Shown: positions 8,213-15,752 of the stretch, one piece after another
How positions within the stretch are numbered: position 1 is the stretch's first letter
Layout: each line of letters starts with the position of its first letter
Origin: CAZEGV01 sp964511645
GTDB taxonomy: Bacteria > Bacteroidota > Bacteroidia > Cytophagales > JAAEPT01
Assembly (NCBI GenBank): GCA_964511645.1
Contig: CAZEGV010000021.1
Span: 1 to 39,826 of the forward strand
DNA length: 39,826 nt
Direction of reading: 5' to 3'
Made by a program: the position numbers and the translations under genes
Notes under the pieces: generated by a model
Told to the model about the DNA's origin: nothing
The model's database searches: none
The model's input: the letters and a program-made list of their open reading frames with translations, nothing else

Positions 8213-9327
8213 TACTTTAATACGTTTTTAGGATCTAAAGCATCACGCAATCCATTACCTACTAGGTTAAACGAAAAGACTAATAAGCTAATACAAATAG
8301 CAGGAAAAAAAATCAAATACCACGCTCCATCACTCGTAATCATCGCATAACCTTCTTGAATCATCAATCCCCAAGACGGCATAGGTGACTTCACACCTAA
8401 ACCCAAAAAGCTCAAACCTGCTTCTATCAAAATCGCATCGGCAAAAGTAGCTGTAAAAACCACTACAACAGGTCCTACAATAGACGGCAGTATATATTTG
8501 AGAATTATTCTGATATGACTTGCACCATAAGACTTCGCCGCCTCTACATATTGATATTCTTTTACTTCAAGCACCTTTCCTCTTACGACCCTTGCTACCT
8601 CTACCCACATCGTTAATCCTACGGCTACAAAAGTAATCCAAACTCCTACTTGCTGTAATGCCATACTAATAGCTATCACTAGCATAATACGTGGCACAGA
8701 CCACACCACAGACATGAACCACAAAACGACCTGATCTACCCAACCGCCAAAATAACCTGCAAAAGATCCTAAAAGCAAGCCTATTACTGCTGATAAAATC
8801 ACCGTAATACAGCCAATCGCAATTGAAATTCTAGCACCAAAAATCAATTTACTTAGCATATCACGACCACTAAGGTCAGTCCCAAACCAATAAGTTCTTC
8901 TCTCTATCTGATTGGTCAATATTTCTTTCATAGAGAAATCACCTCCCCCCGAAAGATCTTCTAGTGTGTAAGTTTCTTTTGAGTATGACTCCCCTCCATT
9001 ATTTATGTCTAAAACAATTTTTTGATTCCCTTCTAAGACCTCGTATTTTAGAAATGGTCTAGCGATATAAGCTGATTCTTGTCCACTGAACCACCGCTCC
9101 AAGAAGTTAAGGTTTTCTACTTTGATATTTCGAGGTACTAACAATACTTCTGTGCTAAACCCTGGGGCTTGTTTTTTGAGTTCTGCTATTCGGTCATTAG
9201 CATTAGGTGTGGCGTCAGGCATTATCCAATAACCCAAAAAAGCAATTACAATTGTTAAAATAATAATAACACTACCAAACACAGCTGTTTGATTTCTTAA
9301 AAATATTTTCGCTTTCTTACTTGCCAT
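8212..9327 (-). CDS. oppC: Oligopeptide ABC transporter permease (OppC/DppC type)
   Basis: 371 residues. A first membrane helix (~17-34) is followed by a ~105-residue extracytoplasmic stretch and then the BPD permease core: TDLSGRDMLSKLIFGARIS, five further helices, and the EAA loop EAAKSYGASHIRIILKYILP that docks to the ATPase. The ending GLRDALDPKNVLK is typical of OppC/DppC. It imports peptides with OppB, OppA and OppD/F partners. None of these is adjacent; a fused OppDF-type ATPase lies at 28875-30596. Co-transcribed with the downstream PP2C phosphatase (one-base overlap). The long loop after helix 1 is larger than in E. coli OppC and seems usual in Bacteroidota. Confidence 0.9.
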   Translation of the reverse strand: MASKKAKIFLRNQTAVFGSVIIILTIVIAFLGYWIMPDATPNANDRIAELKKQAPGFSTEVLLVPRNIKVENLNFLERWFSGQESAYIARPFLKYEVLEGNQKIVLDINNGGESYSKETYTLEDLSGGGDFSMKEILTNQIERRTYWFGTDLSGRDMLSKLIFGARISIAIGCITVILSAVIGLLLGSFAGYFGGWVDQVVLWFMSVVWSVPRIMLVIAISMALQQVGVWITFVAVGLTMWVEVARVVRGKVLEVKEYQYVEAAKSYGASHIRIILKYILPSIVGPVVVVFTATFADAILIEAGLSFLGLGVKSPMPSWGLMIQEGYAMITSDGAWYLIFFPAICISLLVFSFNLVGNGLRDALDPKNVLK

Positions 9328-9430
9328 TATTGTAAACTTAATTAAAATAAATGTAATTATGCACCTGAACTAAAAAATAATAATTCTACCCATACATTCT
9401 TGGGCATTTCCACACTTGCCAAAAGAATAA

Positions 9431-9587
9431 TACCATTTTAACTATAAGATAAGTCATTTATCCTGTTTGTTTTTACACTCTCTTCGTTAAAATAATTTAC
9501 CGTAACCAGTTATGCTAAATCATTTTTCCTCGATATTGCAAAAAACAATTCAATCTAAATTAGACTCATATTATAGTTAAACTGGTA
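9431..9587 (+). mobile_element. Palindromic MITE-like element, copy B
   Basis: 157 bp, same orientation as copy A and identical to it except at one base (GATATTGC here, GATTTTGC in copy A). Terminal inverted repeats TACCATTTTAACTATAA / TTATAGTTAAACTGGTA. TAA flanks it on both sides (9428-9430 and 9588-9590), as in copy A. The near identity in otherwise unrelated neighbourhoods argues for recent movement. Confidence 0.8.
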
Positions 9588-9720
9588 TAACTTGTGTGAT
9601 TTGACTATCTCTAATCAATCTTTTTTATACTTTCATGCTTTAATAAACTCAATCTTACACAAAACTCCCGTTTTAAATTACTCAATATTCAGTATAAATC
9701 ACATACTAAAGCCTGCGTGA

Positions 9721-9832
9721 GGGATAAAGCGATGTGTTTGAATCACGTGAATTGAGGTACGAAATGAAACGGGATGAGTCGCGAAAGTCCGACATTACAT
9801 CTCCTTTTTCAGAAGATGTAATGGCACGCCCA
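9721..9832 (+). repeat. Intergenic hairpin element with exchangeable stem, copy 1
   Basis: Shares blocks with the element at 27969-28082: GGATAAAGCG near the start, TGAATCACGTGAA, GGGATGAGTCGCGAAAG-TCCGAC, then a hairpin, then GGCACGCCC. Its own stem is CATTACATCT (9793-9802) with AGATGTAATG (9814-9823), ten perfect base pairs unrelated in sequence to the stem of the other copy. It lies just downstream of the glycosyltransferase stop codon (minus strand), but has no U-run on that side. Confidence 0.65.
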
Positions 9833-9839
9833 AATCGTT

Positions 9840-10937
9840 TTAATATTTACGTCCTTTCCACTCAAATCCTTTAAAATTAGATAATATCCCTATAAAAACC
9901 ACGTATATAGGATAGACCAAAAAAGTCAACAAAAACCATAACATACTAAGTGATTCTCTTAATAAATCTTTCTTAATTAATTTCACGAAAAAGTATTCCA
10001 ACACAAATTTAAGCATTAAACCATTCAGGAAAATTTTTACAGGAAAAACACCTTTTAGCACAAGCGAAAAAGAAAAAATAGTAAGCAAATACAAAAAGAA
10101 AATAAACAATGCTACCACCTTGACGTAAGGAAGTTGATAATACTTCCACTTACTTCCCCAACGTCTTCTCTGCTTGGTTAATTCCGACAATGTAACATTT
10201 GGTTTTGTCTTCACAATTACATCTATGGTTGATAAATAAGCTACTTTACAACCTTGTTTCTTGAATTTATGCATCAACAATTCATCATCCCCAGAAATAA
10301 CTGATTCAAGTCCTTGATAGCCCGCTATTTTTTTAAAAGAATTTTTCTTGAAAATCATATTGGCAGCATTGCTCATGGCAGGATATCCAACGTTAATCAT
10401 CCCAGCCGTAATCCCAACCAAGCTCAACATCTCTATTGCTTGTAAACGCTGAAACAAGCCTTTTACTGGACTATAAATAACTGGTGCACATACATAATCA
10501 TATTTATGATTAATAAAAGCTGCCATTTTGGATGCCCAAAATGGTTTTATTCGACAATCTCCATCTGTGCAGAGGATATAATCTCCTTGTGCTACGCTCA
10601 CTGCTTTTGTTATCGCATTTTTTTTTGGGCTACCATTATATTCTCCTAAGCGAATAAAAGACAAGTTATTAAGACTGTTTTCTCGAATTAACTTTAGAGT
10701 GAAATCAGTGCTATTGTCATCTACAATAATAAATTCTATTTGTTCTGATGGGTAGTCTAGTTTGGAAAAATCAGTCAATAAATTCATTATATTACTCTCT
10801 TCATTACGTACTACTACTACTATTGACAAAAATGGTAAGTTACTAACAATGACCTCATTGTAACGCCAATAAATCATTACCCACACAATAAAAATAAAGT
10901 ACAAAATATAAGTACCTACAAATAAGAACTCTACCAC
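9840..10937 (-). CDS. Membrane-bound family 2 glycosyltransferase
   Basis: 365 residues, GT-A fold inverting glycosyltransferase. An N-terminal helix (~4-24) is followed by VVVVRNEESNI, FIIVDDNSTD (nucleotide-sugar site), CTDGDCRIKP (DxD metal site, ~125), SGDDELLMHKF (catalytic base region) and TKQRRRWGSKW, a QxxRW-type motif as in processive family members. Three or four membrane helices close the C-terminus. The start is GTG, overlapping the TAG stop of the flippase-like gene by one base (TAGTG), so the two form an operon. Likely makes a glycolipid or polysaccharide; the substrate is not predictable. Confidence 0.9.
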   Translation of the reverse strand: MVEFLFVGTYILYFIFIVWVMIYWRYNEVIVSNLPFLSIVVVVRNEESNIMNLLTDFSKLDYPSEQIEFIIVDDNSTDFTLKLIRENSLNNLSFIRLGEYNGSPKKNAITKAVSVAQGDYILCTDGDCRIKPFWASKMAAFINHKYDYVCAPVIYSPVKGLFQRLQAIEMLSLVGITAGMINVGYPAMSNAANMIFKKNSFKKIAGYQGLESVISGDDELLMHKFKKQGCKVAYLSTIDVIVKTKPNVTLSELTKQRRRWGSKWKYYQLPYVKVVALFIFFLYLLTIFSFSLVLKGVFPVKIFLNGLMLKFVLEYFFVKLIKKDLLRESLSMLWFLLTFLVYPIYVVFIGILSNFKGFEWKGRKY

Positions 10938-11869
10938 TATAATTTCATTTTTAAAGTAATCAAAACACCAAATAATGTAGGCAAGAGGATATTAATACCC
11001 CAAAGCATCAAGCTTGCTACCAAAGCGACCTCTTCTGGGACTCCTAATGTAGAAAGAAACAGAACGGCAAATACTTCCCTTACTCCTATATCGCTCATAA
11101 AGTTAAAAACGGGTAACATCGCTTTCGCTAAAAAAACAACAAAAATAGTAATCAAAAGTGTTAAAAATGGAACTGTAACACCTATAGCCATCAGTAGTAA
11201 TACAAACTGAGTAGTATAAGTCAGATACCTTAAAACCGATAACAAACTAACAAAACCAATATCTTTTGCTCCAAAAACATTTCTTCTCTTCAATAGAGCA
11301 AAAAAAGAAGTCACTTTTGTGGCTTTATAAAACCACAGACTAATAATAACCACTAAAATAATTGCTAGGATAGCCATTACCCACTTACTAATACTTATTG
11401 AAGTAAATACAGTAAAGTTTATCGATTCTGTTTTGAAGAAAAGCAAACCAATTGCACCTCCTACCAAAATAACAGCCAACTGTGACATCCTACTTAATAA
11501 CAACGCCATTACCAACGAAATTTTTTGACTGCTCTCACTTACATATACTCTAGCTATATAATCCCCCACTCCTCTAGGGGTAAAAAAACCAAAAGACAAG
11601 CCAGTTAATACTACTTCTATCGCCTTTGATAAGTTGATTTCAGTAATCTTACGAACGAGAAATTGCCATTTAACGGCTTCTATTAACCAATTCAAAAACA
11701 TCAAAAGAAAAACCAATAACAACCAACCAAATCGAATGTTTCGAGAAAAAACAGCAATAAATCGTTGTGAAAAATCTTTTTCGAAATAAAACAGATAGCC
11801 CAACTGTAATAGGACACCAAAAAATATTAATATCTTAAAAAGTAAAACTAAATAGGGCTTTCGTTTCAT
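10937..11869 (-). CDS. LPG-synthase-type membrane protein (UPF0104, flippase-like)
   Basis: 310 residues, polytopic, about eight membrane segments. The conserved block GLSFGFFTPRGVGDYIARVY and a later GIGV-type stretch place it in the lysylphosphatidylglycerol synthase transmembrane/UPF0104 family (AglD-, MprF-N-like). Members often sit beside family 2 glycosyltransferases, as here, and are thought to move or hold lipid-linked products. ATG 11869 is preferred over an upstream ATG at 11896, which would lie inside the divergent ruvC coding region. There is no C-terminal aminoacyl-transferase domain, so it is not a complete MprF. Confidence 0.8.
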   Translation of the reverse strand: MKRKPYLVLLFKILIFFGVLLQLGYLFYFEKDFSQRFIAVFSRNIRFGWLLLVFLLMFLNWLIEAVKWQFLVRKITEINLSKAIEVVLTGLSFGFFTPRGVGDYIARVYVSESSQKISLVMALLLSRMSQLAVILVGGAIGLLFFKTESINFTVFTSISISKWVMAILAIILVVIISLWFYKATKVTSFFALLKRRNVFGAKDIGFVSLLSVLRYLTYTTQFVLLLMAIGVTVPFLTLLITIFVVFLAKAMLPVFNFMSDIGVREVFAVLFLSTLGVPEEVALVASLMLWGINILLPTLFGVLITLKMKL

Positions 11870-11874
11870 TTTTG

Positions 11875-11882
11875 TAAATTTG
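11875..11882 (+). promoter_or_regulatory. Candidate -7 element (TAAATTTG) of ruvC
   Basis: A full match to the Bacteroidota TAnnTTTG -7 element ends eight bases before the ruvC ATG at 11891, inside the 21-bp gap between the divergent starts of ruvC and the flippase-like gene. Transcription would then start two to four bases ahead of the ATG. No good TTTG is seen 19 bases upstream. Confidence 0.4.
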
Positions 11883-11890
11883 GTAAATAT

Positions 11891-12436
11891 ATGCAAGCTT
11901 CCAAAATAATTCTCGGAATTGATCCCGGCACTATCGTAATGGGTTATGGTATAATTGAAGTAACTGGCAATAAGCTCAAGTTATTACAATATGGCGTAAT
12001 ACACCTAAAAAAGTATGCAGAACATTCGCTTCGACTCAAAAAAATATACGAACGTATAGGACAAGTAATAGAAGATTACTCTCCTGATGAGGTCGCACTA
12101 GAAGCTCCTTTTTTTGGTAAAAATGTACAGTCGATGCTCAAACTTGGTAGGGCTCAAGGTGTTGCAATGGCTGCCGCCCTCTCTCGTGACATCCCCGTAA
12201 CGGAATATGCTCCTCTTAAGGTGAAAAAATCTGTCACTGGAAAAGGACAGGCTTCCAAAGAACAGGTCTGCACAATGGTAATGCACTTACTCAAAATAAA
12301 AAACGAACCAATCCTCCTTGATGCTACGGATGCTCTTGCTGTTGCAATTTGCCATCATTTTCAAGGTGGTACGCAAACTAAAGCCGAAAAATCTTGGGGA
12401 GCTTTTTTAAAAAATAACCCAGGCAGGTTGAAGTAG
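11891..12436 (+). CDS. ruvC: Holliday junction endonuclease RuvC
   Basis: 181 residues. RuvC resolves Holliday junctions with RuvAB by paired cuts. The RNase H-like fold is clear: LGIDPGTIVMGYG with D11, ALEAPFFGKN with E71, and LLDATDALAVAICHH with D144 and D147 as the remaining metal ligands. Length is usual. It is divergent from the flippase-like gene with 21 bp between starts. No ruvA or ruvB is in the window. Confidence 0.96.
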   Translation: MQASKIILGIDPGTIVMGYGIIEVTGNKLKLLQYGVIHLKKYAEHSLRLKKIYERIGQVIEDYSPDEVALEAPFFGKNVQSMLKLGRAQGVAMAAALSRDIPVTEYAPLKVKKSVTGKGQASKEQVCTMVMHLLKIKNEPILLDATDALAVAICHHFQGGTQTKAEKSWGAFLKNNPGRLK

Positions 12437-12473
12437 TCTTTATTCCTGATACTGCCTAACGTCATTTTTTTTT

Positions 12474-12487
12474 TTGACTTTCGTCAT
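12474..12487 (+). promoter_or_regulatory. CRP/FNR-type operator in front of the nos cluster
   Basis: TTGAC-TTTC-GTCAT, nine of ten bases symmetric, of the form bound by CRP/FNR-family regulators (FNR, NnrR, DNR, HcpR types). Its centre is at 12480.5. A weak -7 match (GAGATTTG, 12510-12517) would put the transcription start near 12522 and the site near -41.5, the class II activator position. This points to activation by low oxygen or nitrogen oxides. Site seen; regulator and geometry inferred. Confidence 0.6.
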
Positions 12488-12546
12488 TTTTTTTACTGCT
12501 AAGAATATGGAGATTTGTTGAATTAACAAACAAACCAATGTCAATA

Positions 12547-13143
12547 ATGAAAAAGCCCGTAATTTTAGTAATGATACTTACTGTAGCATCACTTTTAAGT
12601 TCATGTAATAAAACAGAAAATAACTCAAAAGAAAGTAACACAGACGCTGTAGCTACTACTGATGTTCAAAAAGATGACTCTCACTCAAAAGGTCAAGCTG
12701 ATGTTATCGACGAAGTATCTGATCCCAATATATTACAAATTACTGTTGGGTCAAAAGATCATAGTACTTTAGTGGCTGCGGTTCAAGCTGCCGAAATTGA
12801 ACATATCATCGTAAATGCTGGTCCACTTACTGTTTTTGCTCCTATCAATAGTGCTTTTGATGCTCTACCTGCAGGAACCGTAGAGACATTATTAAAACCT
12901 GAAAACAAGGCTAAACTTGTTGATATTTTATCTCGTCACGCTGTTGCTGGGTCTTATAATATAAAACAACTTAAAAAAGAAGCGAAAAAAGGACGAAAAG
13001 TTTATACTGCAACTTTGGATTACTTAGAAGTAACTGCTGAAGGTGATGATATCTTTATAGGAGGTGCTAAAGTGCTTGGAGAAGTAAAAGCTTCTAACGG
13101 GTGGGTAGTAGTAGTAGATAAAGTAATCTTACCAAAAGAATAA
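12547..13143 (+). CDS. Fasciclin (FAS1) domain lipoprotein of the nos cluster
   Basis: 198 residues from ATG 12547 (an ATG three codons upstream is also possible; the MKK start gives a better signal peptide). The lipobox SLLSSC predicts a lipoprotein. After a Ser/Asp-rich linker comes one FAS1 domain: HSTLVAAVQAAEIEHIIVNAGPLTVFAPINSAFDALP, then VDILSRHAVAGSY and a C-terminal GWVVVVDKVI strand. FAS1 proteins head many Bacteroidota nos clusters; their role there is not settled, possibly a scaffold or metal-handling partner at the cell envelope. First gene after the FNR-type box and 44 bases from the cytochrome. Confidence 0.9.
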   Translation: MKKPVILVMILTVASLLSSCNKTENNSKESNTDAVATTDVQKDDSHSKGQADVIDEVSDPNILQITVGSKDHSTLVAAVQAAEIEHIIVNAGPLTVFAPINSAFDALPAGTVETLLKPENKAKLVDILSRHAVAGSYNIKQLKKEAKKGRKVYTATLDYLEVTAEGDDIFIGGAKVLGEVKASNGWVVVVDKVILPKE

Positions 13144-13187
13144 ACAACAAAAATCGAATAAATAAAATAACAACCTAAAACAAATTA

Positions 13188-13688
13188 ATGATGAAAATGA
13201 ATTTTATTTTAATAGCAGGTCTAATTTCTACAATGCTTTTTAGCTGTGGAGGGTCTAAATCAGATACAGAAGGAACAGAAAACAACATTGAAGAATCTGT
13301 TGATAATGCAACAAATGAAGTAGTGGAATCAATAGAAGAAGAAGTTGAAGAAGACCCAATGAAAGACAAAGGTGTAGGACCAGTGACTAGTGTGGATTTT
13401 GGTGATTTAGATCAAGCCGTTGCAGATGCTGGAAAAATTACTTTTGATGCTAAATGTTCTGCTTGTCATAAGATGGGGAAACGATTTGTAGGACCAGACC
13501 TTACAGGAGTTACAGCAAGACGTACACCAGAATGGATTATGAATATGATTCTTAACCCAGAACAAATGGTAAAAGAAAATAAAATCGCTAAAGATTTATT
13601 AATGGAATATTCTGCACCTATGGCTAATCAAAACCTAACGGAAGAGGAAGCTAGAGGGGTATTAGAATATTTCAGAACAGTAAATTAA
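13188..13688 (+). CDS. Lipoprotein monoheme cytochrome c, likely electron donor to NosZ
   Basis: 166 residues. Signal peptide with lipobox MLFSC (Cys20), an acidic linker (~25-60; EEVEEDP) and a single class I cytochrome c domain: heme site CSACH (C90, C93, H94), GPDLTGV, and a likely axial Met145 (YSAPM) before the C-terminal helix EEEARGVLEYFRTVN. It sits 19 bases ahead of nosZ, so it most likely passes electrons from the quinol-oxidising chain to the CuA site of NosZ at the outer face of the inner membrane. ATG 13191 and 13197 are alternative starts. Confidence 0.92.
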   Translation: MMKMNFILIAGLISTMLFSCGGSKSDTEGTENNIEESVDNATNEVVESIEEEVEEDPMKDKGVGPVTSVDFGDLDQAVADAGKITFDAKCSACHKMGKRFVGPDLTGVTARRTPEWIMNMILNPEQMVKENKIAKDLLMEYSAPMANQNLTEEEARGVLEYFRTVN

Positions 13689-13707
13689 AATTAAACTAAT
13701 TATAGAT

Positions 13708-15687
13708 ATGAAAATTATAGCAAAATATGCTCTTTCTATTGCCGTATCATCTTTCATGCTTGTAAGCTGTGGTGGAGATAATGGAAAAGGAAAGGCAAAA
13801 CCTTCTGGTGCTTTAAGTAAAAATGTAGCAGAAAGAACATATGTAAAGCCAGGTGAACATGATGAGTTTTACGCATTTATTTCTGGTGGATTCAGTGGAC
13901 AGTTAGCTGTTTATGGATTACCTTCTGGTCGTTTGTTTAAAGTGATTCCTGTTTTTTCTCAAGATGGTGAAAAAGCTTATGGATATAATGAGGAAACAAA
14001 ACCGATGTTAAATACGTCTTATGGTTTTGTTCCTTGGGGAGATTCTCACCATCCAGATATGTCACAAACAAATGGTAAGATTGATGGTAGGTGGTGCTTT
14101 ATCAATGAAAACAATACACCTCGTATTGCGAAAATTGATTTGACAACATTTGAGACAACTGAGATTATTGAGATTCCTAACAGTGCGGGAAATCATAGTT
14201 CATCTTTTGTAACAGAAAACACAGAGTACGTAGTAGCAGGTACTCGTTTCTCTGTTCCTATTCCTCAGCGAGATATGCCTATCAAAGAGTATAAAGGTAA
14301 CTTTAAAGGTGCTTTGTCTTTTGTTAAAGTAAATCCAGAAAGTGGAAACATGAATATTGCATTTCAAATTCTAATGCCCGGATTTAATTATGACTTGGCT
14401 CATCCAGGTAGAGGGAAATCTCATGGTTGGTTCTTCTTTTCTACGTATAATACTGAAGAGGCTAATTCTTTATTAGAAGTAAATGCTTCTCAAAATGATA
14501 AAGATTTTATCGTAGCAATAAACTGGAAAAAAATCGAAGAATATGTAGCTAATGGTGGAGGTAAAAAGGTACCTACAAAATATGCTCACAATGTATATAA
14601 TGACGAAACACATTCTGCTAAAACAACAATGATTACAGAGGTGTTAACTGTTGATCCCGCAGATGTTCCTGGTGCTATTTATTTACTTCCTACTCCTAAG
14701 TCTCCTCATGGTTGTGATGTAGACCCTAGTGGTGAGTACATTGTTGGTAATGGTAAATTATCTGCCAACCTAACGGTACATTCATTTACGAAAATACAAG
14801 CTGCTATCGCAGGAAAGAAATTTGCTGGAGATGCTTACGGTATTCCAATTCTTAAATTTGAAGATATCCTTGCTGGTACTGTAAAACAACCAGGGCTAGG
14901 GCCATTGCATACAGAATTTGACGGTAAGGGCAATGCTTATACAACATTCTTTATATCTTCTGAAGTTGTAAAATGGAAGTTAGGTACTTGGGAAGTATTA
15001 GACAGAAAACCGACATATTATTCTGTAGGTCACTTAATGATTCCTGGTGGAAACTCTCAAGCACCTTTTGGGAAATACATGATTGCTATGAACAAAATAA
15101 CAAAAGACCGTTATCTAGCAACTGGTCCAGAAGTTTGTCAATCAGCACAATTGTATGATATTTCAGGGGATAAAATGGAGTTGTTACTAGATTTTCCAAC
15201 AATTGGAGAACCTCATTATGCTGCCGGTTGTCCTGCAGAATTATTAGAGTCTAAATCTAGGAAAATATTCAAATTGGAGGAAAATAAACATCCTTATGCT
15301 ACTAGAAGTGAAAAAGAAGCAAAAGTAGTACGTGATGGAAACAATGTCCATGTTTATATGACAATGATTAGAAGCCACTTTGCACCTGATAATATTGAAG
15401 GAGTTAAAATGGGGGATAAAGTATATTTTCATGTTACTAATTTAGAACAAGATTATGACGTTCCTCACGGTATTAGTATGATTGGGGCTAACACTTCAGA
15501 GCTTTTGATTATGCCGGGACAAACAGAAACGTTTACTTGGACGCCAAAAGGTGAAGGTGTATGGCCATTTTACTGTACAGACTTCTGTTCTGCTTTACAT
15601 CAAGAAATGCAAGGATATGTAAGAGTGTCACCTACGGGGTCTGATATCAAAATGTCTTGGACACTTGATGACGAACCGTTAGAATAA
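13708..15687 (+). CDS. nosZ: Nitrous oxide reductase, Sec-type (clade II)
   Basis: 659 residues. Reduces N2O to N2. No twin-arginine signal; a Sec-type signal ends in lipobox LVSC (Cys21), so it may be membrane-anchored. The N-terminal seven-bladed propeller shows the CuZ histidine sites: WGDSHHPDMS, NHSSSF, AHPGRGKSHGWFF, SPHGCDVDPSGEY, GPLHTEFD, VGHLM and GEPHYAAGC. The C-terminal cupredoxin has the CuA set H587 (DVPHGISM), C623, C627, H631 and M634 (CTDFCSALHQEM). All expected ligands seem present, so it should be active. The gene is followed by a terminator-like hairpin (15706-15733) before the next gene. Confidence 0.98.
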   Translation: MKIIAKYALSIAVSSFMLVSCGGDNGKGKAKPSGALSKNVAERTYVKPGEHDEFYAFISGGFSGQLAVYGLPSGRLFKVIPVFSQDGEKAYGYNEETKPMLNTSYGFVPWGDSHHPDMSQTNGKIDGRWCFINENNTPRIAKIDLTTFETTEIIEIPNSAGNHSSSFVTENTEYVVAGTRFSVPIPQRDMPIKEYKGNFKGALSFVKVNPESGNMNIAFQILMPGFNYDLAHPGRGKSHGWFFFSTYNTEEANSLLEVNASQNDKDFIVAINWKKIEEYVANGGGKKVPTKYAHNVYNDETHSAKTTMITEVLTVDPADVPGAIYLLPTPKSPHGCDVDPSGEYIVGNGKLSANLTVHSFTKIQAAIAGKKFAGDAYGIPILKFEDILAGTVKQPGLGPLHTEFDGKGNAYTTFFISSEVVKWKLGTWEVLDRKPTYYSVGHLMIPGGNSQAPFGKYMIAMNKITKDRYLATGPEVCQSAQLYDISGDKMELLLDFPTIGEPHYAAGCPAELLESKSRKIFKLEENKHPYATRSEKEAKVVRDGNNVHVYMTMIRSHFAPDNIEGVKMGDKVYFHVTNLEQDYDVPHGISMIGANTSELLIMPGQTETFTWTPKGEGVWPFYCTDFCSALHQEMQGYVRVSPTGSDIKMSWTLDDEPLE

Positions 15688-15705
15688 TAACTAAATAAAA
15701 TTAAA

Positions 15706-15733
15706 ACGGGCAGTAAAATGCTGCTCGTTTTTT
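15706..15733 (+). terminator. Intrinsic terminator (probably partial) after nosZ
   Basis: ACGGGCAG (15706-15713) pairs with CTGCTCGT (15721-15728) with one G-U pair, followed by a U-run. As the same-strand accessory genes follow 20 bases later, it probably lets some transcription through and sets a high nosZ to accessory-gene ratio. Confidence 0.75.
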
Positions 15734-15752
15734 ATTTAACTTAATCCAAAAG

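Larger units (their letters stand above)
9328..9839. other. Gene-free stretch with two repeat elements
   Basis: Half a kilobase without a credible gene. It holds palindromic element copy B (9431-9587) and the hairpin element at 9721-9832, the latter ending only seven bases from the stop codon of the glycosyltransferase gene. No strong promoter match to TTTG-N19-TAnnTTTG was found for oppC. Confidence 0.7.

Noticed and set aside
9721..9832. CRISPR repeat or retron RNA as explanation for the recurrent hairpin elements
   Set aside because: Copies are single, dispersed and not regularly spaced, and no cas or reverse transcriptase gene is in the window.
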